DNA from: Eublepharis macularius
Lineage: Eukaryota > Chordata > Lepidosauria > Squamata > Eublepharidae
NCBI RefSeq assembly: GCF_028583425.1
Contig: NC_072801.1
Coordinates: 66,727,766 to 66,791,765, forward strand
Length of the DNA: 64,000 bases
Direction of reading: 5' to 3'
This document shows, in pieces, positions 10,787-20,999 of this stretch; positions within the stretch are counted from its first letter, which is position 1; every line of letters starts with the position of its first letter. Below the pieces are notes generated by a model. That model made no database searches. It had not been told where the DNA came from and saw only the letters and a program-made list of their open reading frames with translations. The translations under genes and the position numbers were made by a program.

Positions 10787-11530
10787 GTAACATGTAAATA
10801 GGGCTTCTATATCCATGTTTCCATTCAGCTATCCTCTAAAACTCACTTTACATTGACTTAGCCTCTCTACACGAGATGTCTGACACGTAAAGAATATGTG
10901 TTGGGAGATGCAATGTTAGCCAGGAAGGATAGTTTAAAAAGAAAGAGCGAGCAGCAGGGCAAAGGCTTTCCTATGCACTGGAGCTGTGTGAAGGGGCTGT
11001 GAAATGCCAGAAGGGAAACTTCAGCCCACTATTACCTCTCCAGATCCAAGTCCGGCTCTGGAAGACAGCTGCAGCCCATTTCCACTCCTCGCTGCCCTCT
11101 GGTTGCGATCCCACACAGTTTTAGACTGGAGAGGAAAAATGGACAGAGCCTCAGGGAGGCGAAGATGAAATTTAACAAATGCTCTGAGGATCGATCTCCA
11201 CCAGCTCTGTCTTTTTAAACTACCCTTCCTGGTTAACATTGCTTCTCTGCACTTGACAAACACAAACCAAGGCATTTCATGTAGAGAGACTCAGAATGAA
11301 TTTCATTTGCCACTTTACTTACCGCTCACCCAGTCTGGAGAAATGTTCTTGGAGCGCTTTATGATCTGCCTTGATTCTCACCAGCCTGAATAATTTAGTG
11401 AAATAACCCCAGTGGAATAACCCCAGTGCTAATTCAGATCTTTGGTACCCCCTTTGGTTTTTGTCCTGTATTATTAGACCGGTCTGTTTCCCCATGAATC
11501 ACCTCTGTCTATCTCCTTCATGTAGCTCGT
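10787..11530. other. Intergenic, nothing recognised
   Basis: No supported feature. If RNase-2 has a proximal leader exon it may lie here, but I cannot identify it. Confidence 0.4.
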
Positions 11531-11531
11531 A

Positions 11532-11575
11532 TGAGACATCCAACCCAGATTAGACCTGTATGCAAGCTCTCGTGA
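11532..11575 (+). pseudogene. Relic of an RNase 3' end (duplicate of the RNase-2 stop region)
   Basis: The stretch beginning TGAGACATCCAACCCAGATT matches the stop codon and start of the 3' UTR of RNase-2 at 12562-12600, with about 5 differences in 40. Weaker similarity extends a few bases upstream into the last codons. It is best explained as the tail of a former tandem RNase copy or of an unequal exchange. Confidence 0.5.
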
Positions 11576-11587
11576 TCTCTGTACTTT

Positions 11588-12052
11588 TTTTAAAAATATA
11601 TTTTATTGGTTTTCCATATAGATAGAAAGTAAGAAAAAAGAAAGAGCAAGAGAGAAAAGAAAGAAAAGGGAATACAAAAATTTCATTAGGCTTGCTTATA
11701 TCAACATTCTAGTTCTCCAGATCTCATATTTTATCTTAACACAAAATTGACTGTGATTTCTGATATTTCATGCAGCTTTGCCTTACTACGTTTTAGTCTC
11801 TATATTTATCTTTAATCCATTTGTAGAAGGAAGTCCATGGGACAGCAAAATCTTCTTCCCTTTGTCCTTTCATTAATGAAGTTAATTTGTCCATTTCCAC
11901 GGTGCCCATTATCTTCACTACTAATTCCTCTCGCTGAGGTATTATTTGACATTTCCAGTAAGACGCTAATAAAATTCTGGCCGCTGTTACTACATGAATT
12001 ATGAAGCACTTCTGTTCTTTAATCATATCTGGCATACAGTTTAGCGAGAATG
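11588..12052 (-). mobile_element. L1-type LINE, 5'-truncated, minus strand
   Basis: Translated on the minus strand, about 11800-12050 reads like the end of an L1 ORF2 (VVTAARILLASYWKCQIIPQ, then VEMDKLTSLMKGQ), followed by a 3' UTR and an AATAAAATATATTTTTAAAAAAA-like tail at the plus-strand left end. It is flanked by an exact 12-bp duplication TCTCTGTACTTT (11576-11587 and 12053-12064). It sits about 35 bp before the acceptor of RNase-2, so the right-hand duplication is now part of the pyrimidine tract. Confidence 0.85.
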
Positions 12053-12093
12053 TCTCTGTACTTTCTTCATCTCCCTTTCTCCTCAAGGCAAAT

Positions 12094-12564
12094 ATGGCAG
12101 AAGACTCACCTGTGCTTCTGAGGGGACCCTTTCTCTCCTCGTCACTTCTGTTCTTGGTCCTTTTCCTGGTCTCCTCAGTGGACAACAACAAAGCCAGTTA
12201 TCGGAGGTTCCTGAGGCGACACATTGACCCCAGGCGGGTGTTGATCAACCCCAGTTACTACTGTCAGCATATAATGAGGGCACGAGGCCTGACTAGTCCT
12301 ACCTGTATGGGAAAAAACATCTTCATCCACGCCAGGTACCGTCGTATCAAAATTATCTGTGGCGAAGGAGGGAGACCTTTCAACAACAGCGCCAGTTCCG
12401 ACAGTATTTACAGCTACACCATCACTACTTGTCATTCCACGGGTGGGTCTCCCCCAAACCACTGCAAATACAGAGGCAGAAGTGAGCGCCGGAGAATTCG
12501 CGTGGCCTGTTTCAAAGGGGTCCCGGTGGATCTCATAAGAATCCTTCACAGTGCCTCACCCTGA
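12094..12564 (+). CDS. RNase-2: cationic RNase A superfamily protein lacking two catalytic residues
   Basis: A 156-residue single-exon open frame. I start at Met 12094, 6 nt after the acceptor AG at 12086-12087; the frame is open further upstream, but that part lies in intron/L1 sequence. The signal peptide covers about residues 1-29. Cysteines 57, 71, 89, 113, 124 and 139 keep the six-cysteine angiogenin-like frame. His43 matches the first catalytic His (RRHID), but the Lys position reads Met72 (CMGKNIFI) and the second catalytic His reads Asp146 (PVDLI), so normal ribonuclease activity is not expected. Lys74, two residues on, is not in the usual place. The mature protein is very basic (about 24 Arg/Lys against 5 Asp/Glu, with ERRRIR near the end) and has one N-glycosylation sequon at Asn97. 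The intact frame and preserved disulfides argue that it is still a functional protein, perhaps acting by binding rather than cleavage (inference). Confidence 0.88.
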   Translation: MAEDSPVLLRGPFLSSSLLFLVLFLVSSVDNNKASYRRFLRRHIDPRRVLINPSYYCQHIMRARGLTSPTCMGKNIFIHARYRRIKIICGEGGRPFNNSASSDSIYSYTITTCHSTGGSPPNHCKYRGRSERRRIRVACFKGVPVDLIRILHSASP

Positions 12565-12824
12565 GACATCCGACCCGCATTAGACCTGTATGCGAGTTCT
12601 CCGTTTAAAGAGTGTCATGAGGCCTACAGAAGCATCAGAATGAGGAGCCAGAATTGTCTGGGCCTCTTCCAAATGGATTTCATTTCACATTTTCCATGCT
12701 TTTCTGTTTGAAAAAAGGGTACCACACCAGGCAACAGATTAAGCTACATCCTTTCTCCATGATGAGCTAGAAGTTTGTTTGTTTTTTAATTGCAGGGATT
12801 TCCCCTCCCCCAAACAATCAAAAA

Positions 12825-12915
12825 AGGTGGAAGGATTTGAGTCCAGTGGCACCTTAAAGACCAACAAGATTTTCAGGGTACAAGCTTTCGTGAGTCAGAG
12901 CTCCTTTCTTCAAAA
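12825..12915 (+). repeat. Hairpin-retroposon arm fragment
   Basis: GAGTCCAGTGGCACCTTAAA through CAAGCTTTCGTGAGTCAGAG matches one arm of the hairpin retroposon family. Confidence 0.6.
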
Positions 12916-12943
12916 AAGGCACAGGCTGAAACAAGGTCCAATC

Positions 12944-13199
12944 CAGGGCTTTTTTTCAGCTGGAACACGGTGGAACGGAGTTCCAGAACCTCTGGAAAAT
13001 GGTCACATGGCTGGTGGCCCCGCCCCCTGATCTCCATACAGAGGGGAGTTGAGATTGCCCTCCGTGCCGCATCATGGAAGGCAATCTAAACTCCCCTCTG
13101 TCTGGAGATCAGGGGGCAGGGCCACCAGCCACATGACCATTTTCTTTGAGGACAACCCACTGAGTTCCACCACCTCTTTTCCCAGAAAAAAAAGCCCTG
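12944..13199. mobile_element. hAT-type MITE, 256 bp
   Basis: Termini CAGGGCTTTTTTTCAGC and GAAAAAAAAGCCCTG, flanked by an exact 8-bp duplication GTCCAATC (12936-12943 and 13200-13207). The internal part is palindromic, with CTCCCCTCTGTCTGGAGATC arms. The 8-bp duplication and CAGGG ends fit the hAT superfamily. Confidence 0.93.
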
Positions 13200-13232
13200 G
13201 TCCAATCTATTAACTTAAATTTCTGTGGCTTC

Positions 13233-13426
13233 ATTATAATGAGGGTTGCCAGCCTCCACGTGGTAGCTGGAGACCTTCAGGTCATGGAGATCAGTTACCC
13301 TGGTGAAAATGGCTGCTTTGGAGGATGGACTCTATGGCATTATATCCCAATTAGGTCCCTCTTTTCCCAAACCCCAGCCCCCCGCAAAACTCCAGGAATT
13401 TCCCAACCCAAAGCTGGCAACCCTAA
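13233..13426. repeat. TA-flanked MITE, GGGTTGCC family
   Basis: From GGGTTGCCAGCCTCCACGTG to AAGCTGGCAACCC followed by TA. It carries the family signature CAGGAATTTCCCAACCC. Confidence 0.85.
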
Positions 13427-13429
13427 AAT

Positions 13430-14700
13430 CATAGGGTTGGAAGGTACCTCCAGGGTCATCTTGTCTACCCCTCTGCACAATGCAGGAAATTCACAACTAC
13501 CTCCCCGCCCCACACCCCCAGTGACCATGCCCAGAAAATAGCAGAACACAGTCAGGATCCCTAGGTGATCTGGTCTAGGGAAAATTTCTACCTGATCCCA
13601 AAGTGGCAATCGGCATTCCCTTGGGCATGTAAGAAGAGGCCAAGAGAACTAAGCACTGATGTACCCCATCCTGCCCTCCCTCTCATGATCTAGGTTCACA
13701 GAATAAGCATTGCTGTCAGCTGGCCATCTAGCTTTTACTTTAAAACTTCCAAAGAAGGATAACCCTATAGTATATGTCTAGACCTGACCAACATCACTTC
13801 ACTCACACCCTTCTAGATTGAATTAGACTAAGTCCTAAATAGCTCAGGTGCAAGAGAACTGCCTCTTCCTCCCTCAAGCCCAGTTCTAAATGCAAGTGTC
13901 TTCTCTGTGATTTTGCTGAAGAAAACAGGGACGCTCTTGCATAAGAAGTCTACAACCTATTCTCAGTGACCTTCTGTCCCTTACATGTTCTCTACCAGTT
14001 ATATGTTACATTTATTCATTCTTCGGTGTTTTGTCCCTCACTGACTTCTGAAGAACAGTGTGTTCAAAAATGTACGCTCCATAGTTTCCTTCCAAGTCCT
14101 GATGATACTCAGGAAATTCTAGGGATAGAAAACTGGAAAAGCTAATTAGAAATATGTCTCCGTGTCCAAGCAACATTAACTATGTGCTTATTAACTAAGG
14201 TAGGCAATAGAATTGTCACTTTAATTTTGCGTCTTTTCTTGGTTATATCACTCAATGCTACATCCTACTGCCACCTAGTGGCAGAGGAGCAGTAAAGTCC
14301 TTTGGCCATTTCTTGCCTTGAAGTAACTGTTACTTGCTTGAATGTCAATCCAATGTATATTCTCAGATAATAAACAGGAGGCTTGATTTCTATAAAACAG
14401 TTTTTTCTTGCAAAGCAAAAGTTGACTCTGTATTTGCTTCTGACCGTTTTATTTTAGTGTGCAATTAGACATGGACCCCTGGAATGCTTTCCAAGGCTGT
14501 ACTTCTCAAATAGCTCACGTGCGTTGATGCTCCAAATGTTGCAGCTTAGTATCCTTGGGGGGCTTTGAATTGTGGCTGATGTTGAAATGGGCATGGCACA
14601 TTACAGAAAAATCACAAAATATCAAACCCTTACCTTGGGGAGCTTAAAGTGAAATTTCAGCACAGAGGAGTCAGTGGAAGGAGGGCGTGAAGATATCGGA
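13430..14700. other. Intergenic, nothing recognised
   Basis: No exon, RNA gene or clear repeat is recognised. The left part (13430-13620) may be an old LINE tail. Confidence 0.4.
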
Positions 14701-14714
14701 TCAATTGAGTGGTT

Positions 14715-14870
14715 CTTTTTATTTATTTACACTCCACTTTTCTCCCCAACGAGAACCCAAAACAGCTCACAACATCACTCTCCCCTCCCCCATTTTATCC
14801 TCACAACCACCACTTTGTGGCTGGAGAGTCAAGGATATTTCAGCCTAGAAATAAGGCGTCAAAGAGGGGA
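14715..14870 (-). repeat. Partial Sauria-type SINE / LINE-tail fragment
   Basis: TTTATTTATTTACACTCCAC, CTTTTCTCCCCAACGAG and CATTTTATCCTCACAAC are the 3' half of a minus-strand Sauria-type SINE; the tRNA head is missing. Confidence 0.6.
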
Positions 14871-15135
14871 CATGACAGAAGCTTATAAAGTTATACAAGG
14901 GGTGGAGAAATTGGATAGATGCTGGTGGTGATGATGATGAAGACGATGGTTCATTTACATATGGCTCTTTTGCACAGAGCGGAGAACAAAATCAGTGTTA
15001 CTATTATCTCCATAATACAGCTGGGGAGCTGTAGCTGAGAGGAGTGGCTTACCTAAGGCTGCATGCTGAGCTCAAGGCAGTAGTGAAAATTAAAACAGCA
15101 ATGTGCGGCATCACAGTTCAGTTACTTAACCACTA

Positions 15136-15518
15136 CATAGATCCAGAGGAGTTAGCCATGTTAGTCTGTAGTAGCAAAATAGAAAAGAGTCTAGTAGCAC
15201 CTTTAAGACTAACCAACTTTACTGTAGCATAAGCTTTCGAGAGCCACAGCTCTCTTTGTCAGATGCATGCAGGGTATGAAGAAACTGGTCAGATATATAT
15301 AGGTGGTGAGGGGAGGGGGGAGTAGACACAATCAGTAGCTTCTGATAATGGGATCAATTATTTCTGATAATGAGATATCCATTCATACTCTCTATTCAAT
15401 CCAAGTCTGACTGAGTCAAATTTACATATGAATTCCAATTCAGCAGCTTCACGCTGCATAACTGATCTCATTATCAGAAGCTACAGAAGCTAGTCTTAAA
15501 GGTGCTACTCTTTTCTAT
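15136..15518. repeat. Hairpin retroposon, expanded copy
   Basis: Starts GATCCAGAGGAGTTAGCCAT, has the arm CTTTAAGACTAACCAACTTT, and ends with the opposite arm CTTAAAGGTGCTACTC. It is flanked by a 10-bp duplication TTAACCACTA (15126-15135, 15519-15528). The loop contains about 200 bp not seen in the other copies. Confidence 0.75.
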
Positions 15519-15529
15519 TTAACCACTAT

Positions 15530-16055
15530 ACTACATCAGCTTTCTAAATAAATAAATCCTGCACATATACAATGCGGCCTCATACAGGCTGTTACTCAAA
15601 AACACCTCCATGAGACAAAATTTGACAGTTCACATTTTCTGACACTACACAGGTCATTTCCTACCCTGTGGCTGAGATACATTTTGACCTGTTCATGCCC
15701 TGTTGTAGGACAATTAGCTTTTTCCTGTTGAACACCCAAGCAAACACTGGGCTTTAAAAAAAATAAATCAATGCAGGCGGGACTGCTTCAGGATCGCTAA
15801 ATATTGCATACACCCTTAAAGCCATCTGCATGAACGGTCTCGGGCATGAGCCTAGGGGTGCTACAAGTTTGTTGCTATTTTCATTTGTGAAATGTTGGAG
15901 AGCGTGCTGTGAACAATTGGTGGGAAAGGCCCACATGGTTGAGCTTCTGATAAAAATCACCCCTCTGGTAGTTAACCTACCAGTTCTGCAACATTCATAA
16001 AAGGGAATAAAGGATATTTCCGTCAACCTGCTGCCCTTAATTTCATCACATCCGT
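15530..16055. other. Intergenic, nothing recognised
   Basis: No supported gene. It lies directly upstream of the decayed promoter of lectin-A. Confidence 0.4.
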
Positions 16056-16059
16056 CTGA

Positions 16060-16122
16060 TATCCACATAGCAGCCACCAATAGAGTGAGGAATCATCTGA
16101 GATGCTTCAAACTTAGTAGACA
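16060..16122 (+). promoter_or_regulatory. Decayed copy of the lectin promoter/leader module (lectin-A)
   Basis: AATCATCTGAGATGCTTCAA followed by ACTTAGTAG matches the leader of lectin-D (ATCATCTGAGAGGCTCCAAA, then CTCAGCAG) and of lectin-B. The TATA position reads CACATAG here, and no GT donor follows the leader. It lies about 1.1 kb before lectin-A exon 1. Confidence 0.55.
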
Positions 16123-16502
16123 ACCAGAGCATAACACCCAGGAGTGCCAAACCAACAGGTAAGGTGGGCGGGCGAATTTTGCTTAAAAGGAAGAATGGCC
16201 CACAGATGGGAATGGATTCATCGCTGGACAATCAACGTTCCACTCCAGGGCATCAAAAAGGGCTCATCATCGGCCAATAGGGAGGCAGCAGTTGGTTGGC
16301 CTCAGTTCCCCATCTGTAAAACGGGAATCCATGTGAAATAAGTGTTGCAAAAATTATTGCTGGGATGTAGGTTGTTTGGTGGGCCAAGGTCTTTTTGACA
16401 GTATTTTCAGGCATGGGAGGAAACAAGGATCTGCAACGTTAGCCCCTCTGACTAGCCAGTGGTAGGAGGCTTCTCGATTTGCCACACTCCATTGAAATAC
16501 CG

Positions 16503-16750
16503 CCCTGTACTGGATAGCCCAGGTAAGCCTGATCTTGTCAGATCTCAGCAGCTAAGCAAGGTCAGCCTTAGTTAGCAATTGGGTGGGAGACCGCCAACGA
16601 AGACCAGGGTTTCAGAGGCAGGCAATGGCAAACCACCTCTGTTAGTGACTTGCCTAAAAAGCCCCACAGGGGTTGCCAACAGTTTGGCTTGAAAGCACTT
16701 TCCACCACCATTTAAATAAGAGGAGCCTGGTCTTCTTCTGTCTTTGACTG
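16503..16750 (+). repeat. 5S rRNA-derived SINE
   Basis: The head reads GATCTTGTCAGATCTCAGCA, GCTAAGCAAGGTCAG and TTGGGTGGGAGACCGCC, matching vertebrate 5S rRNA (internal promoter region included). It is followed by a body with GGCAATGGCAAACCACCTCT and a tail CACTTTCCACCACCA. Confidence 0.85.
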
Positions 16751-16761
16751 TCAATAAAGAA

Positions 16762-17018
16762 TAATAACAACAACAATATTCAATTTATATACTGTCATTC
16801 AGGTCAACTTAACGCCCACTCAGAGTGGTTAACAAAGTAAGTTATTATTATCTCCTCAACAATCCCCTGTGTGGTGGATGGGGCTGAGAGAGCGCTGGAA
16901 GAGCTGTGACTGACTCGAGGTCACACAGCTGGCTGCAAGTGGAGGAGTGGGGAATCAAACCTGGCTCTCCAGATTAGACTCCTGCCACTCTTAACCACTA
17001 CACCAAACTGGCTCTGAA
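16762..17018 (-). repeat. Sauria-type SINE (minus, full length)
   Basis: On the minus strand it begins GCCAGTTTGGTGTAGTGGTT, carries the CACAGCTCTTCCAG and CCCACTCTGAGTGGGC-like boxes, and ends in an (AAC/ATT)-type tail. Confidence 0.9.
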
Positions 17019-17318
17019 GACCTCCCTACTCTATTGCTAGCTCCGGCTACTGAAACCTGAGAAACTGCATTGGAGAATATACAGTCCCGGTCTAAATCTG
17101 GGTATGGGCAGTCTCCATGGGACCTGGCCTAGCCTTGAACACAATGAATCAGACCATTGGTCCCTTGAGGTCAGTATTGTCCGTTTGTGAATTTTGCAGG
17201 GGAAAGAAGAGAATGGGATCTCTTGCTTATCTAAATGTCTTTGTGTTTGGCTTCCTGGTTTCAACCATCTTGGTGGGAGGTAAGTTTCTCCTCAGCAATC
17301 TGTTGGGAAATCAGTAGG

Positions 17319-17517
17319 ATTACCAACTGCCAGGTGGGACTGACGATCTCCCAAAATTACAATTGAGATCACGGAGATCAGTTCACCTGGAGGAAATTAC
17401 TGCTTTGGACTTTATGACATTATACCCTGTTGAGGTCCCTCCTCAGCCAAACCCTGCCCTCCCCAGGGTCCACCTCCAAATCGCCACAAATTTCCCAACC
17501 TAAATTTGGCAACCCTA
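17319..17517. repeat. TA-flanked MITE, GGGTTGCC family, in lectin-A intron 1
   Basis: From TA-GGATTACCAACTGCC to TTTGGCAACCC-TA, about 200 bp, inserted about 40 bp after the exon 1 donor. Confidence 0.8.
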
Positions 17518-17519
17518 AA

Positions 17520-18180
17520 AAATAGCGTTAAGATATGTGACCCTTTCCATTGCATAGGGAAAATGTGCAGGATCCAACCCAATAAATTAAAATTTTGTGG
17601 AAATAACACTTAATTTGTCATTTCAAAGCTGTGTATAATCAATCCCAAATTAAACTGAGAAAGAACTGAGGATATATTCTGAAGCAGACTCCCCCCCCCC
17701 CCCCCCCCGCATTGAAATATTTATTTTATTAATATAAATTCTAATAACATTCTATAATCCTGAATATTATTGAATTTAAGAGGGAGTAACAAGGTGCAAA
17801 AGATTGATTTTTTCCCAAATTAAATATACCAATAGGACATTTTGTATAGTTTACTAAAATGTCATCCCAAACCGATTTTTTGAAACAAAATGAACATCTG
17901 TTAGATTTCACATTTATAGAATATTCCTTTGGAAATCTGATCCATGCTGCAATTCTAATCTCTGAATATTTAAATTCAAAATTCTGATGCCAAAAATCTT
18001 ATCTTTACTTGCAGTGTAATGTAAATTTCTTCCATGAATAATCAATTGGTTTGTAGATATGAAAAGGCCTTGAAAGAATAGTACCAGTCCAGACAAATTA
18101 GCCTTGGCAAATGCCAGTTTAACCAGCAGGGGACACCTCAACTCTCAGGCCCAGAAAGGAATCGCCTCTTTTTTCCCAGT
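17520..18180. other. AT-rich unassigned sequence in lectin-A intron 1
   Basis: Contains a C homopolymer of about 19 (17690-17708) followed by AT-rich DNA that could be a LINE 3' part in the minus direction. No confident assignment. Confidence 0.35.
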
Positions 18181-18354
18181 CTCATTTTCTATCCTTCTTT
18201 GTTCTTTTCTCTCGCCCCTCTGGTCTGAGTAGTTACGACTGACTCCTGTCCCAGGGCCTGGCTACAATACCAGGGCAACTGCTATGGATATTTTGAGACG
18301 AAGATGACCTGGGAAGAAGCTGAGGTGAGAAGATGGTGACTATAAAGTCTAACA

Positions 18355-18614
18355 CAAGGCATTTTTTCTGGGAAAAGAGGTGGTGGAACTCAGTGGGTTG
18401 CCCTCGGAGAAAATGGTCACATGGTTGGTGGCCCCGCCCCCTGATCTCCAGACAGAGGGGAGTTTAGATTGCCCTCCGTGCCACTTGGCAGCATGGTGGG
18501 CAATCTAAACTCCCCTCTGTCTGGAGATCAGGGGGCGGGGCCACTGGCCATGTGACCATTTTCAAGAGGTTCCAGAACTCCGATCCACTGCATTCCTGCT
18601 GAAAAAAAGCACTG
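18355..18614. mobile_element. hAT-type MITE in lectin-A intron 2
   Basis: Reverse orientation: the plus-strand left end CAAGGCATTTTTTCTGGG and right end CTGAAAAAAAGCACTG, flanked by GTCTAACA (18347-18354) and GTCTTACA (18615-18622). It sits 30 bp after the exon 2 donor. Confidence 0.85.
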
Positions 18615-19204
18615 GTCTTACATAACAAAGACTACTTCTGAACATCTTAATCTCTACGCTGTTCTCCTTTCGGCCTCGGAGTGAGTCAAGAAGTGAGGAG
18701 AGAAGGGGAACTTGTGTCAAAATAAGTTTTTTGCACTTATCACAAGTCATGCTAGAAGCAGAAGATGGCACTCTACTGGCTCCTTATGGCACCTGGTTGT
18801 GTTCGTCTTTGGTCTCTGAATACCATTCTCCAGCCATTTCTAGCTGTGATGCTGAAGTGCAACGGAGAGTAGGGCAAGAACTCCCTCCTCTAGCAAGCTG
18901 TTTTGCTTGCTCATTCAGTAAAGTGCCTCAATCTGGCTAGCGTGAGACCTCTTGTGTCTTACATCCCTTGAAGAACCATGAGCGCTTGCGTAATCATGGC
19001 AATGAAACCAAGGAATCCATGAGTAGATATTTTAATAATTAAACATTTAAGTATTGCTTCACAGTACTTGAAGGGCTTCACCTACCTCAGAAATACCAGA
19101 ACTCTTGTTAGGATGTTGATGTTCAACATTATAACCTTTATGGAGGAACAAAGTCTTGTATCTCACCTTGGACTACCTCCAGAGATCATGATAGAGGCAA
19201 AATT

Positions 19205-19545
19205 TGAACCAAAGGTTACCAGGTTCGCACCTCACCACTATGTTGCCTTATGCCCTCTGTTGCTTTAAGTATGTGCTTCTATGTGCTACCTGTGCTTCAG
19301 ATATTATCCTACTGAATAGTTATATGTTTTCTAATGTTAGGCGTAGAATTTCTTGTGTTGCTCTGTTTCAGCATTTCTTCAACTCTGTATTGATTCTTGC
19401 TAATGCTATGTCTTTGTAAACTTGTATTTATTTACCCTATGGCATTGTTTATGGAAATGCCCTTGATGTTGACTGTACTAATTTCGCACTGTGTAATCCA
19501 CCTTGAGTCTTAGTGAGAAAGGCAGACTATAAATGATATAAATGG
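19205..19545 (+). repeat. CR1/L2-like LINE 3' end
   Basis: Ends in CACCTTGAGTCTTAGTGAGA then AAGGCAGACTATAAATGATA, the typical non-LTR 3' terminus with a short repeat tail. The same sequence occurs in reverse at 59045-59300. A short (ATGG)n run follows at 19543-19562. Confidence 0.7.
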
Positions 19546-19700
19546 ATGGATGGATGGATGGATAAGGAGCAGTGTAAGCCATGGAAGTATCTGTCTAGTA
19601 CATTTTTATCCAGCCACAGTCCCAGCAGCCATGCATCGTACGTCCTTCATTTTTTTATCTTCACAACAGTCATGCAAGGTAGGTTGAGCTCCAAAAAGGA

Positions 19701-19915
19701 GGCCGTTTTCACAAACGCCCTGGGAGATCACGCAGACTCATGGCATGAAGCATCTTCCTAGCATGATTTCCCAGCACAATCACCTTTAATGGCCCGATGA
19801 TGTCAGAAAAAGGGCCATTAAACGAGATCGTGCTGGGCAATTGCACTAGGAAGACGCTTTTATGCCGTGAGTTTTGCGTGATCTTCTGGGCACATGGCTG
19901 TGTGAAAACAGCCGG
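19701..19915. repeat. Palindromic MITE, GGCCGTTTTCACA family
   Basis: Ends GGCCGTTTTCACA and TGTGAAAACAGCC, with complementary internal arms (GGAAGATGC/GCATCTTCC-like and TTAATGGCCC/GGGCCATTAA). Confidence 0.75.
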
Positions 19916-20237
19916 AGACTAGTCTAAGATCTTTTAGTAAATCTTAAAACAGGGCTGAGATCTGTAACCTGCATCTCCTAGATCCTAGACCAGTGCTCTA
20001 ACCGTTGTACACAGTGGCCTAAAAGCATTTTATTCTTGTATTTGCCCAGGATGAGTGCAAAAGCTATGGCCACAGAGCTGATCTCGCTTCCATCCTCACC
20101 AATGCCGAGTCCCTCATGGTCGCTAATCACATCTCCACTCATCAAACTGAACCTAGTGATGTCTGGATTAGATTTTATGATGTTCCTCCAGATGTGAGTA
20201 TCTAGAACCCGCAGCACGTCTGTTCCGTTAATGTCTT

Positions 20238-20982
20238 TGGTAGAAAAAGGAAGCAAAGCGCTAAAACTCGAGGAGATCAAGAAGGAGGGGTTACAATGAA
20301 ACGCCATATGCAACATATAGAATGTTAATTTCAATTTTCTATTTTTCACGTGTTCATTAACCAATTTTATACATACATTCAGTCACACCATCCCATTTCC
20401 AATAAATATATTTTGTGCATAAGTCCGAAGTGAGTCATATTATTTGTCTTTATTTCTTTCTTATTCTTTAAGTCTATTTCCAAGAACGCTCAACAAGGCT
20501 GACGTGAAGTCTGTGCAAGCCGCTTGTGCTCCCCGCTGGGTAGAATGGAAAACGGCACTGCGGCGCTGCAAGATGCTGGCTGTGTTGGCTACGAGCTCTG
20601 CCAGCTTATTTCTTATAAGCTCGTTTCGAGTTCATCTTCTTTTGGCCAATCATTAATTTCTCCTGACAATTATTTCTTCAAAGTTACTGGATAATCATTT
20701 CAGATCGGGTCCAGCAGAACCCTTGTTGAGCGTTCTTGGAAAGAGACTTAAAGAATAAGAAAGAAATAAAGACAAATAACAGGACTCACTTCGGACTTAT
20801 GCACAAAATATATTTATTGGAAATGGGATGGTGTGACTGAATGTATGTATAAAATTGGTTAATGAACACGTGAAAAATAGAAAATTGAAATTAACATTCT
20901 ATATGTTGCATAGGGTGTTTCATTGTAACCCCTCCTTCTTGATCTCCTCGAGCGTTAGCGCTTTACTTCCTTTTTCTACCAG
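20238..20982. repeat. Large inverted repeat, arms about 260 bp, spacer about 220 bp
   Basis: The left arm 20238-20498 and right arm 20721-20982 are reverse complements at roughly 96% by eye. Both arms contain AATAAATATATTTTGTGCAT, which resembles a polyadenylation region. It starts about 45 bp after lectin-A exon 3. It could be two copies of one element head to head, an elongated fold-back, or the inverted ends of an unidentified retroelement. Confidence 0.8.
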
Positions 20983-20999
20983 TTGTATTAGGAGATTCC

